NCBI GenBank assembly: GCA_964486825.1
Contig: CAZAQS010000303.1
Span: 1 to 5,564 of the forward strand
DNA from: CAZAQS01 sp964486825
GTDB lineage: Bacteria; Chloroflexota; Anaerolineae; Anaerolineales; UBA4823
Reading direction: 5' to 3'
DNA: 5,564 bases
Shown here: one piece after another, positions 5,462 to 5,564 of the stretch
How positions within the stretch are numbered: position 1 is the stretch's first letter
Layout: the number at the start of each line of letters is the position of its first letter
Made by a program: the position numbers and the translations under genes
Notes under the pieces: model-generated
The model's input: only the letters and a program-made list of their open reading frames with translations
Database searches by the model: none
What the model was told of the DNA's origin: nothing

Positions 5462-5564
5462 TCACAGTTCCCTGATTTCTACGTGTCCGTCATCAGTACT
5501 GAGGATGGCGAAAAATTCATATACCTTGTCCTCGCTCAAGGGTGTGTCAGATATGTGACCAGCA
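5462..5564 (-). CDS. Possible C-terminal end of an unidentified leftward gene (runs off the window)
   Basis: On the minus strand a frame is open from the window edge to TGA at 5464-5462. It gives 33 residues with protein-like content, including LSEDKVYEFFAIL and ending DDGHVEIREL. I do not recognise the family. If real, it converges on the operon with a 38-base gap. A plus-strand frame across the same bases is also open (…PDFYVSVISTEDGEKFIYLV…), with no visible start codon, so strand choice is uncertain. Thirty-three codons are too few to prove coding. Confidence 0.35.
   Translation of the reverse strand, partial: AGHISDTPLSEDKVYEFFAILSTDDGHVEIREL

Noticed and set aside
4981..5564. DGR template repeat or reverse transcriptase downstream of the variable region
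   Set aside because: I looked for a near-copy of 4843-4950 and for reverse-transcriptase motifs such as YxDD and found neither in the window.

Overview
The window most resembles accessory DNA from a Chloroflexota (Anaerolineae-like) bacterium. This is inferred from the protein style: a NACHT ATPase joined to an FGE-sulfatase (SUMF1-type) domain, glycine-rich 'GAVA..G..AKA.G' motifs next to helical hairpins, and ordinary housekeeping flanks. No marker gene fixes the taxonomy. I saw no tRNA, rRNA, CRISPR array, insertion sequence or integrase.

Layout. Bases 1-543 (+) hold the C-terminal 180 residues of a creatininase-family amidohydrolase that begins before the window. Bases 650-1891 (-) encode a complete AI-2E family (PF01594) membrane protein, and a stem followed by a T-run at 563-622 looks like its terminator. 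Bases 1892-2062 are a divergent intergenic region with a plausible sigma70 promoter pointing right. Bases 2063-5423 (+) form one apparent operon: a NACHT-type STAND NTPase (2063-3781), an FGE-sulfatase-domain protein (3778-4980) and a 146-residue protein (4983-5423) with a strong Shine-Dalgarno. The last 103 bases may hold the 3' end of a leftward gene.

The operon is the part to look at. First, the NACHT and FGE reading frames look like one ~972-residue protein broken by a one-base change in a T-run near 3766-3769; the two frames overlap by GTGA. Second, NACHT residues 55-83 and residues 113-141 of the small downstream protein align without gaps at 17 of 29 identities. A motif shared between the N-terminus of an NLR-like protein and the C-terminus of a neighbouring small protein is the arrangement described for bacterial NLR/amyloid-signalling pairs, so the small protein is a candidate effector or partner. 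Third, the C-terminus of the FGE domain has the layout of a diversity-generating-retroelement (DGR) variable region: a fixed frame of RGGS...AR...R...P...GFRVV with atypical residues between, mostly in NNC/NNT codons, and no catalytic cysteine pair. No reverse transcriptase or template repeat lies in the window, so the DGR link is a hypothesis.

The inferred model is a conflict or defence module. The C-type-lectin-like FGE domain would sense a ligand, the NACHT ATPase would oligomerise, and the shared motif would pass the signal to the small helical protein.
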